36,476 nucleotides of DNA from an uncultured Bacillota bacterium (lineage in GTDB: Bacteria > Bacillota > Clostridia > Peptostreptococcales > Anaerovoracaceae), in NCBI GenBank assembly GCA_927441425.1, contig CAKMKG010000035.1, forward strand, positions 1-36,476, read 5' to 3'. Positions 1-8,618 of the stretch are shown piece by piece. A program made the translations under genes and the position numbers. Below the pieces are notes generated by a model that did not search any database, was not told the DNA's origin, and saw only the letters and a program-made list of their open reading frames with translations. The first letter of the stretch is position 1. Each line of letters starts with the position of its first letter.

Positions 1-15
1 AAAGGAGATTGTTTT

Positions 16-452
16 ATGAAAAACAAATTCTTATTAATTTCTTTAATTGCCTTTTTAACAGTCAGTTCGTATTTTGCCGGAAATGCAGCCAATATCAAAG
101 AAGTTTATGCGGCGCCAGCCAGCTCATATATTGGTCATAACCTGTCCGGCATAGTTGCTCTGAGTAGCTTGGGATTGCTGCCCCCCACTTGACGCTTGCT
201 GAGCTGGTTATGACCATCAATGTAATCAAAGGAAAGGCATTTGATATAACGATCAACAGATATGACGGGATGGGTTCAGTAAATCAGTCTGGCGTACAGA
301 TTATTGACAATGTGAATGGCGATGGTGTAATACGGGTAACGGGTACGCTGACCATCCAGGGATATCAGTCATTCATTATAAATGGCCGATTGTTTATATT
401 TAACGTAGTGGATGAGCCTGACAGCAGCAATGTAACAGTAGTATTTAATTAA
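16..452 (+). CDS. Small secreted protein, apparent -1 frameshift
   Basis: The ATG at 16 has a good ribosome site (AAAGGAG at 1-7) and opens a typical signal peptide: basic MKNK, a hydrophobic stretch to about residue 18, and a likely cleavage site after VYA near residue 34. That frame stops at 190-192 after 58 residues. A second open frame, with no ribosome site of its own, runs to 452 and continues as a soluble, beta-rich looking sequence. The two frames join cleanly if one base is missing in, or the ribosome slips back one base on, the run of six C at 181-186, giving about 145 residues. It could be a decayed gene, a sequencing error or real frameshifting. I recognise no family. It sits directly upstream of another secreted protein. 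Confidence 0.5.
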
Positions 453-477
453 AATGCTAGTGAAAGGAGCGGAAAAT

Positions 478-1347
478 TTGAAGAAAATAATAAGCACTTT
501 TGTACTGTTAGTTTTAATCAACTCCGCTTTTCTATCCGCTTCTGCCGATGATGGAGAACCATTCCATGGGTTTCCTTCAAATGCTGTGCTTTCGGTTTCC
601 CGGCTGGATGATACGGGAGAATTGATTTATGTGGGTATTGATTTTGCTGTATTTCAGGATGAGGACAAGGACGGTGTCTTTACGGTTAAGGAAGGAAAGG
701 TAAAGCGCTTTCTTACAACCCATACGACAATCACGGTTGATTTGGGCAGTTCGGATGAATATGAAAAAGGCGTGATGTATAAGCTGGCCATGAGAACCTT
801 ATATACACCGGTCGGACTCGAAGGAACCGTAGCAGGGGAAATCATTATAGCTGATTATAGCAACGGAAGGGAAGGATGGGTCCTGATTCCGAACTCTGAA
901 TTTATCCCGACATACTTTGCAGATTCAGACGGGGATTCTATCATCCGTCATACGGAAAAGTGGGAGGAAAACCGACAGAAATATAACTCAGGCAAGGTTG
1001 CGGCAGGTCAAGACGCCTTGGTGCGGCCTTACGGGTCTTTCTGGTCCGGAGAAAAATTCATGATTGAGATTCAGACAACTGAGGAAGTCCCCGCGATACG
1101 GGTGTCAATTAAAGATAGCAGTTATTCAACAACAATAACGGCAAGCGCCGCCACATCAAGCGGAGCGATTTACCAAGGCGAGCTCTGGAATAAAGTCATG
1201 TTGAATAAGTGGGGCAATTATATCCCCAAAGAGCTTATCTTCACAGTAGACGCCGTGGATGATAGCGGCACAGTGCTTGAGACCTTTGAAACGGCGATCC
1301 TGATTGATAATAGGGATTTATATTATCGGGTGAAAAAAGCATTTTAG
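478..1347 (+). CDS. Secreted protein of unknown function
   Basis: I place the start at TTG 478 because AAAGGAG (463-469) lies 8 bases upstream and translation then begins MKKIISTFVLLVLINSAF, a clean signal peptide with likely cleavage after SASA. The mature protein is about 265 residues, acidic and soluble. It contains an EF-hand or dockerin-like Asp-rich loop (DEDKDGVFTVKEG, about residues 62-74) and a second Asp-rich patch (DSDGDS), which suggests calcium binding. No further transmembrane segment or sortase motif was seen. It follows the frameshifted secreted protein by 25 bases and may belong with it. Family not recognised; a surface or pilus-associated role is only a guess from context. 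Confidence 0.7.
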   Translation: MKKIISTFVLLVLINSAFLSASADDGEPFHGFPSNAVLSVSRLDDTGELIYVGIDFAVFQDEDKDGVFTVKEGKVKRFLTTHTTITVDLGSSDEYEKGVMYKLAMRTLYTPVGLEGTVAGEIIIADYSNGREGWVLIPNSEFIPTYFADSDGDSIIRHTEKWEENRQKYNSGKVAAGQDALVRPYGSFWSGEKFMIEIQTTEEVPAIRVSIKDSSYSTTITASAATSSGAIYQGELWNKVMLNKWGNYIPKELIFTVDAVDDSGTVLETFETAILIDNRDLYYRVKKAF

Positions 1348-1422
1348 AGGAAAGTGAGGCTGATCCGTATCGTTGATGCCTTAAAAGCATGTCCAAAAAT
1401 AGGATGAAACCGGGCAAAAATA

Positions 1423-1431
1423 TGGTATAAT
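1423..1431 (+). promoter_or_regulatory. Extended -10 promoter of the fic gene
   Basis: TGGTATAAT at 1423-1431 matches the extended -10 form TGnTATAAT. The bases 17 upstream do not resemble TTGACA, as is usual for extended -10 promoters. It lies 30 bases before the Fic start codon, in a gap after the preceding gene, so the Fic gene is probably transcribed on its own. Confidence 0.55.
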
Positions 1432-1461
1432 AAGGTATTATTTGCAAAGGGGGTAAGGCCC

Positions 1462-2217
1462 ATGAAGCAGCGATTGCTGGAACGGCTGTTGGAGGAAAAA
1501 GAAATGCAGCTGAAAGACGGTCTGCATCATCAGACGCAGATAAAGTTCTCGTATCATTCAAACAAGATCGAAGGCAGCCGCCTTTCAGAAGATCAGGTCC
1601 GGTATATTTACGAGACCAATACCGTTACAATGGAAATGGATGAAATGGCTGCTGAGGACGATATCATCGAAACGGTCAATCACTTTTCCTGCTTTGATTA
1701 CATGCTCATCCATGTGGACGATGAACTGACGGAGGATCTCATCAAAGGATTCCACCTGCTGCTGAAAAGGAACACCTCTGACGCGAACAAGGAATGGTTC
1801 CAGATCGGTGGCTACAAATTAAGGACGAATGTGGTCGGCGGCAGCAAAACAACGGCTCCTTCCAAGGTTGGCAGTGAGATTCAGAAGCTCCTGTCCGATT
1901 ATACCCGAAAAAAGGAGATCACGGTGGAAGACATCGTGGATTTCCATTACCGATTTGAGCGCATTCATCCTTTCCAGGACGGGAATGGCAGGGTTGGTCG
2001 CATCATCCTATTTAAAGAATGCCTTAAACATGACATCCTTCCTTTCATCATCGACCACGAGCACAAATTGTTTTACTACCGTGGACTAACGGAATACGCT
2101 ACGGAAAAGGGGTATCTTATGGATACCTGCCTGTCGGCACAAGATGAGTACGAGAAAATGGTCTCCTATTTCTATTCGGACTTTAGCGGGTCTAGTCAGG
2201 AGATGAAACAATCATAA
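1462..2217 (+). CDS. Fic-domain AMP-transferase (class II)
   Basis: Fic enzymes transfer AMP, or another phosphate-containing group, from a nucleotide to a hydroxyl side chain of a target protein. The core motif HPFQDGNGRVGR is complete at residues 169-180, with the catalytic His, the Mg-binding Asp and both Arg/Asn contacts. Residues 33-38 read SNKIEG, which fits the inhibitory helix motif (S/T)xxxE(G/N); its N-terminal position makes this a class II, self-inhibited Fic with Glu37 as the blocking residue. Length (251) is normal. Start at ATG 1462 follows AAAGGGGG. The gene has its own promoter and terminator, so it looks like an independent cargo cassette. The target is unknown; no separate antitoxin gene is needed for class II. 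Confidence 0.9.
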   Translation: MKQRLLERLLEEKEMQLKDGLHHQTQIKFSYHSNKIEGSRLSEDQVRYIYETNTVTMEMDEMAAEDDIIETVNHFSCFDYMLIHVDDELTEDLIKGFHLLLKRNTSDANKEWFQIGGYKLRTNVVGGSKTTAPSKVGSEIQKLLSDYTRKKEITVEDIVDFHYRFERIHPFQDGNGRVGRIILFKECLKHDILPFIIDHEHKLFYYRGLTEYATEKGYLMDTCLSAQDEYEKMVSYFYSDFSGSSQEMKQS

Positions 2218-2239
2218 CAAAACAATTGCAACAAACCGG

Positions 2240-2280
2240 CGCCTTTTGGTTTCTATTGAAACGAAAGGGCGTTTTTTTTT
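2240..2280 (+). terminator. Rho-independent terminator after fic
   Basis: An imperfect stem pairs CGCC-U-rich sequence at 2240-2247 with AAAGGGCG at 2264-2271, with an inner GTTTC/GAAAC pairing, and is followed directly by nine T residues at 2272-2280. It separates the Fic cassette from the SpoVG/Tad operon. Confidence 0.8.
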
Positions 2281-2298
2281 ACAAAGGAGGACGATTCC

Positions 2299-2745
2299 AT
2301 GCCCAAAAACACAAAAAATGAAAAAGACATCCAATTCAATGAAAGCATTCCCGAAGGCTTTGAGGAAAATACCGAAGCTTTGGAAGCTGTACCACAGAGC
2401 ACTCCCTTGAACATCAAGGTGACCAACATTTCGTTACAAAATGAAGAAAACCTTCTCGCAAGAGCCAATATCGTCTTAAACGATTGCCTTGCGATCCGCG
2501 GAGTCAAGATTGTCAATGGGAAGCATGGAGCTTTTATTTCCATGCCGAGCTACCAGGCAAATAGCCGTTTTGTTGAGATATGCTTTCCGACCACAAGCGA
2601 ATTCCGGCAACAGTTGCACGATTCCGTGATCGGTGCGTATGAACAGACGCTGGCCCAAGGGCAACGCGCTATGGAGCATGCAAAGCAGGCAACGGCGGAA
2701 ACGAAAGGTACAGAAATGGAGGGCTCTTCCCCTTATGCAAACTGA
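2299..2745 (+). CDS. SpoVG-domain protein
   Basis: The central part (about residues 38-112) has the SpoVG fold signature: a start like IKVTNISL, then ARANIVLNDCLAIRGVKIV, the glycine turn NGKHGAFISMPS, and an acidic C-terminal helix. SpoVG proteins are small site-specific DNA/RNA-binding regulators; in Bacillus SpoVG affects septation and sporulation, but mobile-element relatives are common and their role is little known. This one carries a charged N-terminal extension of about 38 residues and a helical tail. ATG 2299 follows AAAGGAGG. It is the first gene of the Tad operon, and its end overlaps the prepilin peptidase start by 11 bases, so it may regulate element gene expression. That role is inferred. 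Confidence 0.85.
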   Translation: MPKNTKNEKDIQFNESIPEGFEENTEALEAVPQSTPLNIKVTNISLQNEENLLARANIVLNDCLAIRGVKIVNGKHGAFISMPSYQANSRFVEICFPTTSEFRQQLHDSVIGAYEQTLAQGQRAMEHAKQATAETKGTEMEGSSPYAN

Positions 2746-3187
2746 GGGCATCGCACAAGCGGCGCTTTTGTTTATCCTTCTTTTGGCGGCTTCGGTATGG
2801 GATGCCCGCAAAAGGATCATTCCAGATGAACTGAATATTCTGATTCTCTGCACCGGTCTGCTGACATTCACACCAGATAAGCTGGCGGGCCTCCTGCTCG
2901 GTCTGCCACTTTTCATTGCCGCTCTCCTAAAGGAGGGCGGTATGGGAGGCGGCGATATCAAACTCACTGCGGCCACCGGATTTGTCATCGGTCTTCCGCT
3001 GGGAATGGCGGGACTGATTATTGGGCTTTCGGCAGTGCTGCTGTACCATCTGATCATTCAGAGTATAAGGAAACTGGAACACATCAACGCGCCGGCGGCC
3101 GGGGAATCGCTCCTGCCGCTGGCACCCTTTTTATCCGCGGGCTTTCTTACCGCATACCTTATAAATTTTGGAGGTTTGTTTCTATGA
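2735..3187 (+). CDS. Prepilin peptidase (A24, TadV/CpaA-like)
   Basis: This is an integral-membrane aspartic peptidase that clips type IV and Flp prepilins. From ATG 2735 the product has 150 residues, the short form lacking the N-terminal methylase domain. Both catalytic aspartates are present: Asp23 in VWDARKRIIPDELN and Asp74 in GGGDIKL, the classical A24 motif. Hydrophobic segments lie around residues 6-22, 34-64, 76-110 and 125-147. An upstream in-frame start at 2633 would add a basic 34-residue stretch lying inside the previous gene, so I reject it; ATGGAGGG upstream of 2735 is the likely ribosome site. It overlaps its neighbours on both sides. Probable substrates are the two pseudopilin-like proteins at 8615-9561. 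Confidence 0.85.
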   Translation: MQTEGIAQAALLFILLLAASVWDARKRIIPDELNILILCTGLLTFTPDKLAGLLLGLPLFIAALLKEGGMGGGDIKLTAATGFVIGLPLGMAGLIIGLSAVLLYHLIIQSIRKLEHINAPAAGESLLPLAPFLSAGFLTAYLINFGGLFL

Positions 3188-3984
3188 GCATATTGAAAAA
3201 CCGCACCATTGTGGGTGCTCTTTGTATTCTGCTTTCACTCATTATTTGTTTTGGCGTGACTCCGCTGTTTAACCGGGCGGTCAGCGCAAAAACCGATATT
3301 GTACGAGTTGTAAAGGAGATTAAGGCCGGCGAGAAGGTCACCGAAGCCATGGTCCAGACGGTGGAGGTAGGCGGTTACGGCCTGCCTGAAAGCGTGATCC
3401 GAAAGACCGACTCGGTAATTGGCAAATACGCTAAGGCCGATCTCGCTGCCGGCGATTACATTCTGACTGCCAAGCTGTCCGAAACCCCCGCTACTGAAAA
3501 CGCATATCTGTACAATCTTGACGGCACGAAGCAGGCCATGTCGGTGACCATCAAGCAATTTGCGGACGGACTGTCCGGCAAGCTTCAGAGCGGCGATATC
3601 GTATCGGTCATCGCCCCTGATTATATGAAGCAGGGCGTGACGGTAATCCCGCCCGAGCTAAAGTACGTGGAAGTGATCAGCGTGACCGCATCCTCCGGCT
3701 ACGATGCTAACACGGGAGAGGCGGCCGACAGCGGGGATGATCGTGAGTTGCCCTCCACCGTGACCCTGCTGGTTACCCCGGAGCAGAGCAGGATACTGGC
3801 CGCATTGGAGGCCGATGGAATGCTCCATCTGAGCCTAGTCTATCGTGGCAGCAGCGATAATGCCGCCAAGTTTACCGAGGCGCAGGGCAAGGCACTTGCG
3901 GCGCTCTATCCCGCCGATTCACAGGAAATGGAGGGCGGAAATACTTCCGACCAGTCAACGTCTGGCACGAATGAGGTGGAATAA
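3184..3984 (+). CDS. CpaB/RcpC-like SAF-domain protein
   Basis: The protein has one N-terminal membrane anchor (about residues 10-33), then a SAF domain: IVRVVKEIKAGEKVTEAMV and later IGKYAKADLAAGDYIL, both hallmark SAF strands. CpaB/RcpC proteins are exported parts of Tad pilus machines thought to guide or stabilise the pilus. A second beta-rich half (about 115-235) matches the usual CpaB C-terminal region, and the end is a Ser/Thr/Gly-rich tail. Length 266 is normal. It overlaps the prepilin peptidase by 4 bases (ATGA) and the next gene by 1 base, so translation is likely coupled through the operon. Confidence 0.85.
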   Translation: MSILKNRTIVGALCILLSLIICFGVTPLFNRAVSAKTDIVRVVKEIKAGEKVTEAMVQTVEVGGYGLPESVIRKTDSVIGKYAKADLAAGDYILTAKLSETPATENAYLYNLDGTKQAMSVTIKQFADGLSGKLQSGDIVSVIAPDYMKQGVTVIPPELKYVEVISVTASSGYDANTGEAADSGDDRELPSTVTLLVTPEQSRILAALEADGMLHLSLVYRGSSDNAAKFTEAQGKALAALYPADSQEMEGGNTSDQSTSGTNEVE

Positions 3985-4799
3985 TGCTGAACTTTAAGAA
4001 AGACGGCATTTTCACACGCCGCGCCGGAGAGGAAGGCTTGCCAGAAGAGCCGGAAGTACAAGGTGGCATTTTGGCGGTTTGGGGCTCACCCGGTTCAGGA
4101 AAAACCATTACGTCGGTCAAACTGGCGAAATACCTGGCAGACCAAAAGCACAACACAGCGCTGGTTCTTTGTGATATGACCGCGCCTATGCTGCCTTGCA
4201 TCTGCCCGTCCTCCGAGATGGACAGCGAGCACTCCCTTGGCAGCATTCTTGCCGCCACCCATATCTCTAAATCACTGATCAAATATAACATGGTGACTCT
4301 TAAGAGGAACAGCTTCCTCACCATTCTCGGAATGAAAAAAGGCGAAAACGAATACACCTACCCGCCGTACACGGAAACGCAGGCCAAGGAACTGCTGAGC
4401 GAGCTGCGTGGCATCGCTCCTTTTGTGGTGGTCGACTGCGGCAGCTATATCGCAAACGACATCCTCTCCGCTGTGTCGCTCATGGAAGCCGACAGCGTCC
4501 TACGCCTTGCAAACGCCGACCTCAAGTCCGTAAGCTACCTGTCCAGCCAGCTTCCGCTTCTCCGTGACAGCAAGTGGGACGCAGACAAGCAATATAAGGT
4601 GGCGTCCGATCTGAAGCCTCATCAGGCAGGAGAGCAGATCTTGCAGGCTCTCGGCTCCGCCGCCTTTACGCTGCCGCATTCGCAGGAGCTGGAGGAGCAG
4701 TACCTTGCCGGAAATCTTCTGGCGGACCTGTCCCTGAAGGACAGCCGGCCGTTTAAAAAGGAAATCGAGAAAATCTGCAAGGAGGTGTTCGGCGTATGA
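3984..4799 (+). CDS. TadZ/CpaE-like P-loop ATPase
   Basis: A MinD/ParA-type ATPase resembling CpaE/TadZ, which positions Tad pilus machines in the cell. The Walker A motif GSPGSGKT is at about residues 36-43, followed by a typical ParA-like VKLAKYLADQ helix; a Walker-B like strand (PFVVVDCGSY) lies near residue 150. The Walker A lacks the deviant second lysine of true ParA/MinD. No N-terminal receiver domain is present, so it is shorter than many CpaE proteins. It starts within the stop codon of the CpaB-like gene (TAATG) and overlaps the TadA gene by 4 bases. Assignment rests on the P-loop plus position in the Tad operon. Confidence 0.75.
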   Translation: MLNFKKDGIFTRRAGEEGLPEEPEVQGGILAVWGSPGSGKTITSVKLAKYLADQKHNTALVLCDMTAPMLPCICPSSEMDSEHSLGSILAATHISKSLIKYNMVTLKRNSFLTILGMKKGENEYTYPPYTETQAKELLSELRGIAPFVVVDCGSYIANDILSAVSLMEADSVLRLANADLKSVSYLSSQLPLLRDSKWDADKQYKVASDLKPHQAGEQILQALGSAAFTLPHSQELEEQYLAGNLLADLSLKDSRPFKKEIEKICKEVFGV

Positions 4800-6145
4800 A
4801 ATCGGAGAACCTGTTTTTTACTCCTGAGAGCGAGGTCAAGGATTTTTCCTTTCTGCTGTCCGATGTGCAGGCATACATCTCCGAAAACTACAGCGCCCTC
4901 ATTACCGGCAACCTTGCGGATGCCAAGGCGCAGATGAAGCGCTACATCACCAAGTACATCCAAGACCGCCGCATCGCGGTCGGCGGTATGAGCGGCGACA
5001 GACTCGTTGACGCCCTGTACACCGAAATGGCGGAGTTCGGTTTCCTAACCAAATACATTTTCGGTGCGGGAATTGAGGAAATCGATATCAACTCCTGGCG
5101 AGATATTGAGGTTCAGTATTCGGACGGCCGGACGGTCAAGCTGGAGGAATGCTTCGACAGCCCCGAACACGCCGTCAATGTCATACGCAGGATGTTGCAC
5201 GTCAGCGGCATGGTGCTGGACAATGCCAGTCCCATCGTACTTGGACATCTCGCAAAGAATATCCGTATCGCAGTGCTGAAAAGCCCCATCGTGGACGAGG
5301 ACGTAGGCGTGTCGGCCTCCATCCGTATTGTCAATCCGCAGAGCATGCAAAAAGATGACTTTGTAAGAAGCGGCACAGCCACCGAACCGATGCTGGACTT
5401 TTTATCCCTCTGTATCCGTTACGGCATCTCAATCTGCATGGCGGGAGCCACCTCCAGCGGCAAGACGACCGTGGCGGGCTGGATACTGACCACCGTTCCC
5501 GACAACAAGCGCATCTACACCATCGAGAGCGGCTCCCGAGAACTAGCGCTAGTGCGGGAAAAGGATGGCCGTGTAACCAATTCCGTCATCCACACGCTAA
5601 CCCGTGACAGCGACAACGACCGCCAGAGGGTAGATCAGATCAGCCTGCTGGATATGGCGCTCCGTTTTAATCCTGACATCGTAGTGGTCGGCGAGATGCG
5701 CGGTGCGGAAGCAAACGCGGCCCAGGAGGCCGCCAGGACCGGCGTGGCCGTTTTGACAACGATCCATTCCAATTCCTGCGAGGCAACCTATCGCCGCATG
5801 GTCTCACTCTGCAAGCGCGCGGTGGATCTGTCGGACCAGACCCTGATGGACTATGTGACCGAAGCGTACCCCATTGTGGTATTTTGCAAGCAGTTGGAAA
5901 ACAAGCAGCGCCGGATGATGGAAATCCAGGAGTGCGAGATCCTGTCGGACGGAAGCCGCACGTTTCGCGCGCTCTTCCAGTATGTCATCACCGAAAATCG
6001 AATGGAGGACGGCAGATTCATCATTGAGGGACATCATGAGCAAGTAAATTCCATATCAGACAGTCTCGCAAGACGGTTGCTGGAAAACGGGATGCCCCAG
6101 ACCCTTATCAGTCAGCTGAAACGCAAGGAGGTGCAAAGCGTATGA
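4796..6145 (+). CDS. TadA/CpaF (VirB11-family) secretion ATPase
   Basis: A hexameric traffic ATPase that powers Tad pilus assembly and belongs to the same superfamily as VirB11. The N-terminal domain spans about residues 1-200, with GIEEIDINSWRDIEV typical of CpaF. Walker A (GATSSGKTT) is at about 217-225, the Asp box and a His box (TTIHSNS) are present, and the Walker B strand (DIVVVGEMRG) is near 295-304. Length 449 is standard. It is flanked by overlapping TadZ-like and TadB genes. Because no separate virB11 was seen in the T4SS block of this element, this ATPase could serve both machines; that is inference. Confidence 0.95.
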   Translation: MKSENLFFTPESEVKDFSFLLSDVQAYISENYSALITGNLADAKAQMKRYITKYIQDRRIAVGGMSGDRLVDALYTEMAEFGFLTKYIFGAGIEEIDINSWRDIEVQYSDGRTVKLEECFDSPEHAVNVIRRMLHVSGMVLDNASPIVLGHLAKNIRIAVLKSPIVDEDVGVSASIRIVNPQSMQKDDFVRSGTATEPMLDFLSLCIRYGISICMAGATSSGKTTVAGWILTTVPDNKRIYTIESGSRELALVREKDGRVTNSVIHTLTRDSDNDRQRVDQISLLDMALRFNPDIVVVGEMRGAEANAAQEAARTGVAVLTTIHSNSCEATYRRMVSLCKRAVDLSDQTLMDYVTEAYPIVVFCKQLENKQRRMMEIQECEILSDGSRTFRALFQYVITENRMEDGRFIIEGHHEQVNSISDSLARRLLENGMPQTLISQLKRKEVQSV

Positions 6146-7071
6146 ACTCCGTGCTTCTGATCGCCTGTATCGGTATGATCACAGGCTCATTCATCCTTAT
6201 CGGACTTTCCCCCATGACCTTCACTGATGTGGTATTCGTTCGGCTTACCGATAAGCCGAAATCTCTCCGCGACGAAATAAACGAAACCACTCATCGGAAG
6301 AAACAGTCCTATCTGAGCCGTCAAATCGCCGAGACGCAGGCGATCCTGAAAGCGACCGGACGGGAAAAGAGCTTTCCGAGGCTCTGCGCCCTGTCACTGG
6401 CCTTCTTTGCGGCAGGAGTCTCCATCGCCATCGTGCTGGACAATTTTTTTCTCGTTCCTGTGATGGCCGTGGGTCTGATGCTTCTGCCGTTCTGGTATGT
6501 GAAGCTGACGCAGACCCACTTTAAGAAAGATATTGCTGCAGAGCTTGAAACGGCGTTGTCCATCATCACCACGGCGTACCTCCGAAGCGAGGATATCCTC
6601 ACCGCAGTAGCGGAAAACCTCGACTATCTGAATCCTCCCGTACAGTCGGTGTTTAAAACCTTTCTGACGAGAGTGAAGCTGGTCAACCCCGATGTGGAGG
6701 CGGCGCTCTATGACCTAAAAGATCAGATCGACAACGCAGTGTTCCGCGAGTGGTGCGACGCGCTCATCGCATGCCGGCATGACCGCAGCCTGAAGACTAC
6801 GCTGATTCCCATCGTCACCAAGCTCAGCGATATGCGCATAGTCAACGGCGAACTGGAAAATATGGTGTTCGAGCCCCGCAAGGAGTTTATCATCATGCAG
6901 TTTCTTGTGGTCGGCAACATCCCAATCCTGTATTTCCTCAATCGGGACTGGCATCACACGCTGATGCACACCGCCATGGGACAGCTCGTTCTTACTGTCT
7001 GCGCCGCCGTTATTTTTGTTTCTACGGCTTTTGTGATCAGGCTCACCCAGCCCATAGCGTATAGGAGGTAG
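6142..7071 (+). CDS. TadB-like inner-membrane platform protein
   Basis: A type II secretion F-domain (GspF) protein, one of the paired platform proteins of Tad machines. Membrane segments occur at about residues 4-24, 85-125, 253-270 and 280-303, bracketing a cytoplasmic helical region (about 130-250) that contains the EL-TAL-I and DxR-type pattern of F domains. The length (309) and the four-segment layout match TadB. It overlaps tadA by 4 bases and is 2 bases from the TadC-like gene. The cytoplasmic loop is expected to contact the TadA ATPase. Confidence 0.85.
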   Translation: MNSVLLIACIGMITGSFILIGLSPMTFTDVVFVRLTDKPKSLRDEINETTHRKKQSYLSRQIAETQAILKATGREKSFPRLCALSLAFFAAGVSIAIVLDNFFLVPVMAVGLMLLPFWYVKLTQTHFKKDIAAELETALSIITTAYLRSEDILTAVAENLDYLNPPVQSVFKTFLTRVKLVNPDVEAALYDLKDQIDNAVFREWCDALIACRHDRSLKTTLIPIVTKLSDMRIVNGELENMVFEPRKEFIIMQFLVVGNIPILYFLNRDWHHTLMHTAMGQLVLTVCAAVIFVSTAFVIRLTQPIAYRR

Positions 7072-7073
7072 CG

Positions 7074-7946
7074 ATGGCAATAGCAATCTTATTATTCGGA
7101 GCCCTGCTGGCGGCGGGACTCTTTTTCATCGCCGCAGATTTTCTGCGGCTTCCCAGTTTCGCTGCTGAGAAGGCAATGCTGGCAGCGGTAAAACGGACCG
7201 GGGCGAAGCCGAAAAGCACAGACGCGCTGCTGCAAAACAACGCCGTCCGGCTTTCCCGTTACATCCGTATGGATGAATATAAGCGAAGCCGCATGAGAAA
7301 CACTTTGTCGGCGGCGGGGTTTACCATGACCCCGGAGTTGTTCACCGCCTCGGCCATCGCCAAGGCGGCGGCAGTGGCACTGAGCGTAATTCCAAGCCTT
7401 ATCATCCTGCCGCTGCTTTCGCCTATCATCCTTTTCCTTGCCGTCCTTGTCTATTTTAAGGAAATCCGCAAGGCGGAAGAAGCGCTCTCTGCAAAGAGAA
7501 ATAAGATCGAACAGGAGCTGCCTCGTTTTGTGGCGACGATCACCCAAGAGCTAAAGTCCAGCCGTGACGTGTTGTCCATCCTGGAAAACTTTAAGAAAAA
7601 CGCCGGCGAGGACTTCTCTGCGGAGCTGGATATCCTGACGGCCGATATGCGCTCGTCCAGTTATGAGGCTGCACTTACTAGGTTTGAGGCCAGATTCAAC
7701 TCGCCGATGCTTTCGGATATATCAAGAGGGCTCATCGGCGTATTGCGCGGAGATGACGGCGGGATGTACTTCCAGATGCTCAGCCACGACATGAAGCAGT
7801 TGGAACTCCAGCGTCTCAAGGCCCAGGCCATGAAGATACCGCCTAAAATCCGTGTGTTTTCTTTCCTCATGCTGATGTGCTTCCTGCTGACTTATATGTC
7901 GATTATCGCTTATGAAATCATTGCATCCCTTGGCGGGATGTTTTAG
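7074..7946 (+). CDS. TadC-like inner-membrane platform protein
   Basis: The second F-domain platform protein. Layout matches TadC: an N-terminal segment (about 1-22), a pair near residues 95-127, and a C-terminal segment (about 262-288). The central cytoplasmic region carries the F-domain signature IEQELPRFVATITQEL followed by SRDVLSILENFKK, closely resembling TadC sequences. Start ATG 7074 follows AGGAGG by 5 bases. It is expected to form the inner-membrane base with TadB, driven by TadA. Confidence 0.88.
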   Translation: MAIAILLFGALLAAGLFFIAADFLRLPSFAAEKAMLAAVKRTGAKPKSTDALLQNNAVRLSRYIRMDEYKRSRMRNTLSAAGFTMTPELFTASAIAKAAAVALSVIPSLIILPLLSPIILFLAVLVYFKEIRKAEEALSAKRNKIEQELPRFVATITQELKSSRDVLSILENFKKNAGEDFSAELDILTADMRSSSYEAALTRFEARFNSPMLSDISRGLIGVLRGDDGGMYFQMLSHDMKQLELQRLKAQAMKIPPKIRVFSFLMLMCFLLTYMSIIAYEIIASLGGMF

Positions 7947-7961
7947 GAGGGGGATATACCT

Positions 7962-8618
7962 ATGGAAAACAAACATCAAGTTCTGCTTTTTGACAGGCTA
8001 CAGGAAAACTATGCCGATTTTCTCGCCGAATGGTCGGCACTGGATCCTGTGGAACTGATCGAAAAGTCGGAGCAAATCTACGCAACTAGATTGGTTAAGG
8101 AACGCCTCCTGCGTTATGTGGATGAAGACCAGGCCGAGTGGTTCCTGCGTTTTCAAAACCCGCTGGAAATTGTACGGGATAAGTGGATCGAGGAAAACGG
8201 CATGGAAATGGTGCATGATGAGGATTTTTCACATGCTGTCTGGTCGGTCATGGATTGTCAGGATACAGGAAGTCTCTATGCGCCGGCGCCGGGTGTACAG
8301 CCTGCCCCTGACAGGGACGAGCCGGTCACTGTGCGGGAATTCTTCGAGCGGCATCCCAATGTGTCCTTTGAAATGATGACACCGTGTGGATTTGTCTCTT
8401 TGAAACCTGAGAAAGCGAAGCTGCTGCTTTCCGGTCAGAGCGTGAAAGGGCATCCCGGCTATATCGAGTACGCGATGGAGATCACCGCTGACGAGCTGTT
8501 AAGTCAGGAGGTCATCCGAGCGAATTTCTCCGACGACGTGTGGCACATGCTGAGCGCTGAAATACGGGAGATGAATCAGGAGCCTCTGACTCTGGAACAG
8601 GAGGTGACCATGGGTTGA
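7962..8618 (+). CDS. DUF3848-like protein of unknown function
   Basis: A soluble, acidic protein of 218 residues with no signal peptide or membrane segment. The N-terminal half (LLFDRLQENYADFLAEW through about residue 90) resembles the DUF3848 family found in Firmicutes mobile elements; that match is from memory of the family pattern. The C-terminal half (about 108-210), starting VTVREFFERHPNVSFEMMTP, may be a second domain. It starts at ATG 7962 behind AGGAGGGG, in the middle of the Tad operon, and its end overlaps the next gene at TTGA. Its last residues are EQEVTMG, but the EVT codons double as the ribosome site of the next gene. Function unknown. Confidence 0.7.
   Translation: MENKHQVLLFDRLQENYADFLAEWSALDPVELIEKSEQIYATRLVKERLLRYVDEDQAEWFLRFQNPLEIVRDKWIEENGMEMVHDEDFSHAVWSVMDCQDTGSLYAPAPGVQPAPDRDEPVTVREFFERHPNVSFEMMTPCGFVSLKPEKAKLLLSGQSVKGHPGYIEYAMEITADELLSQEVIRANFSDDVWHMLSAEIREMNQEPLTLEQEVTMG

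Noticed and set aside
2633..2734. Longer N-terminus for the prepilin peptidase
   Set aside because: The extension is basic, lies wholly inside the SpoVG-like gene and has no ribosome site; family members of this short type begin near the first membrane helix.
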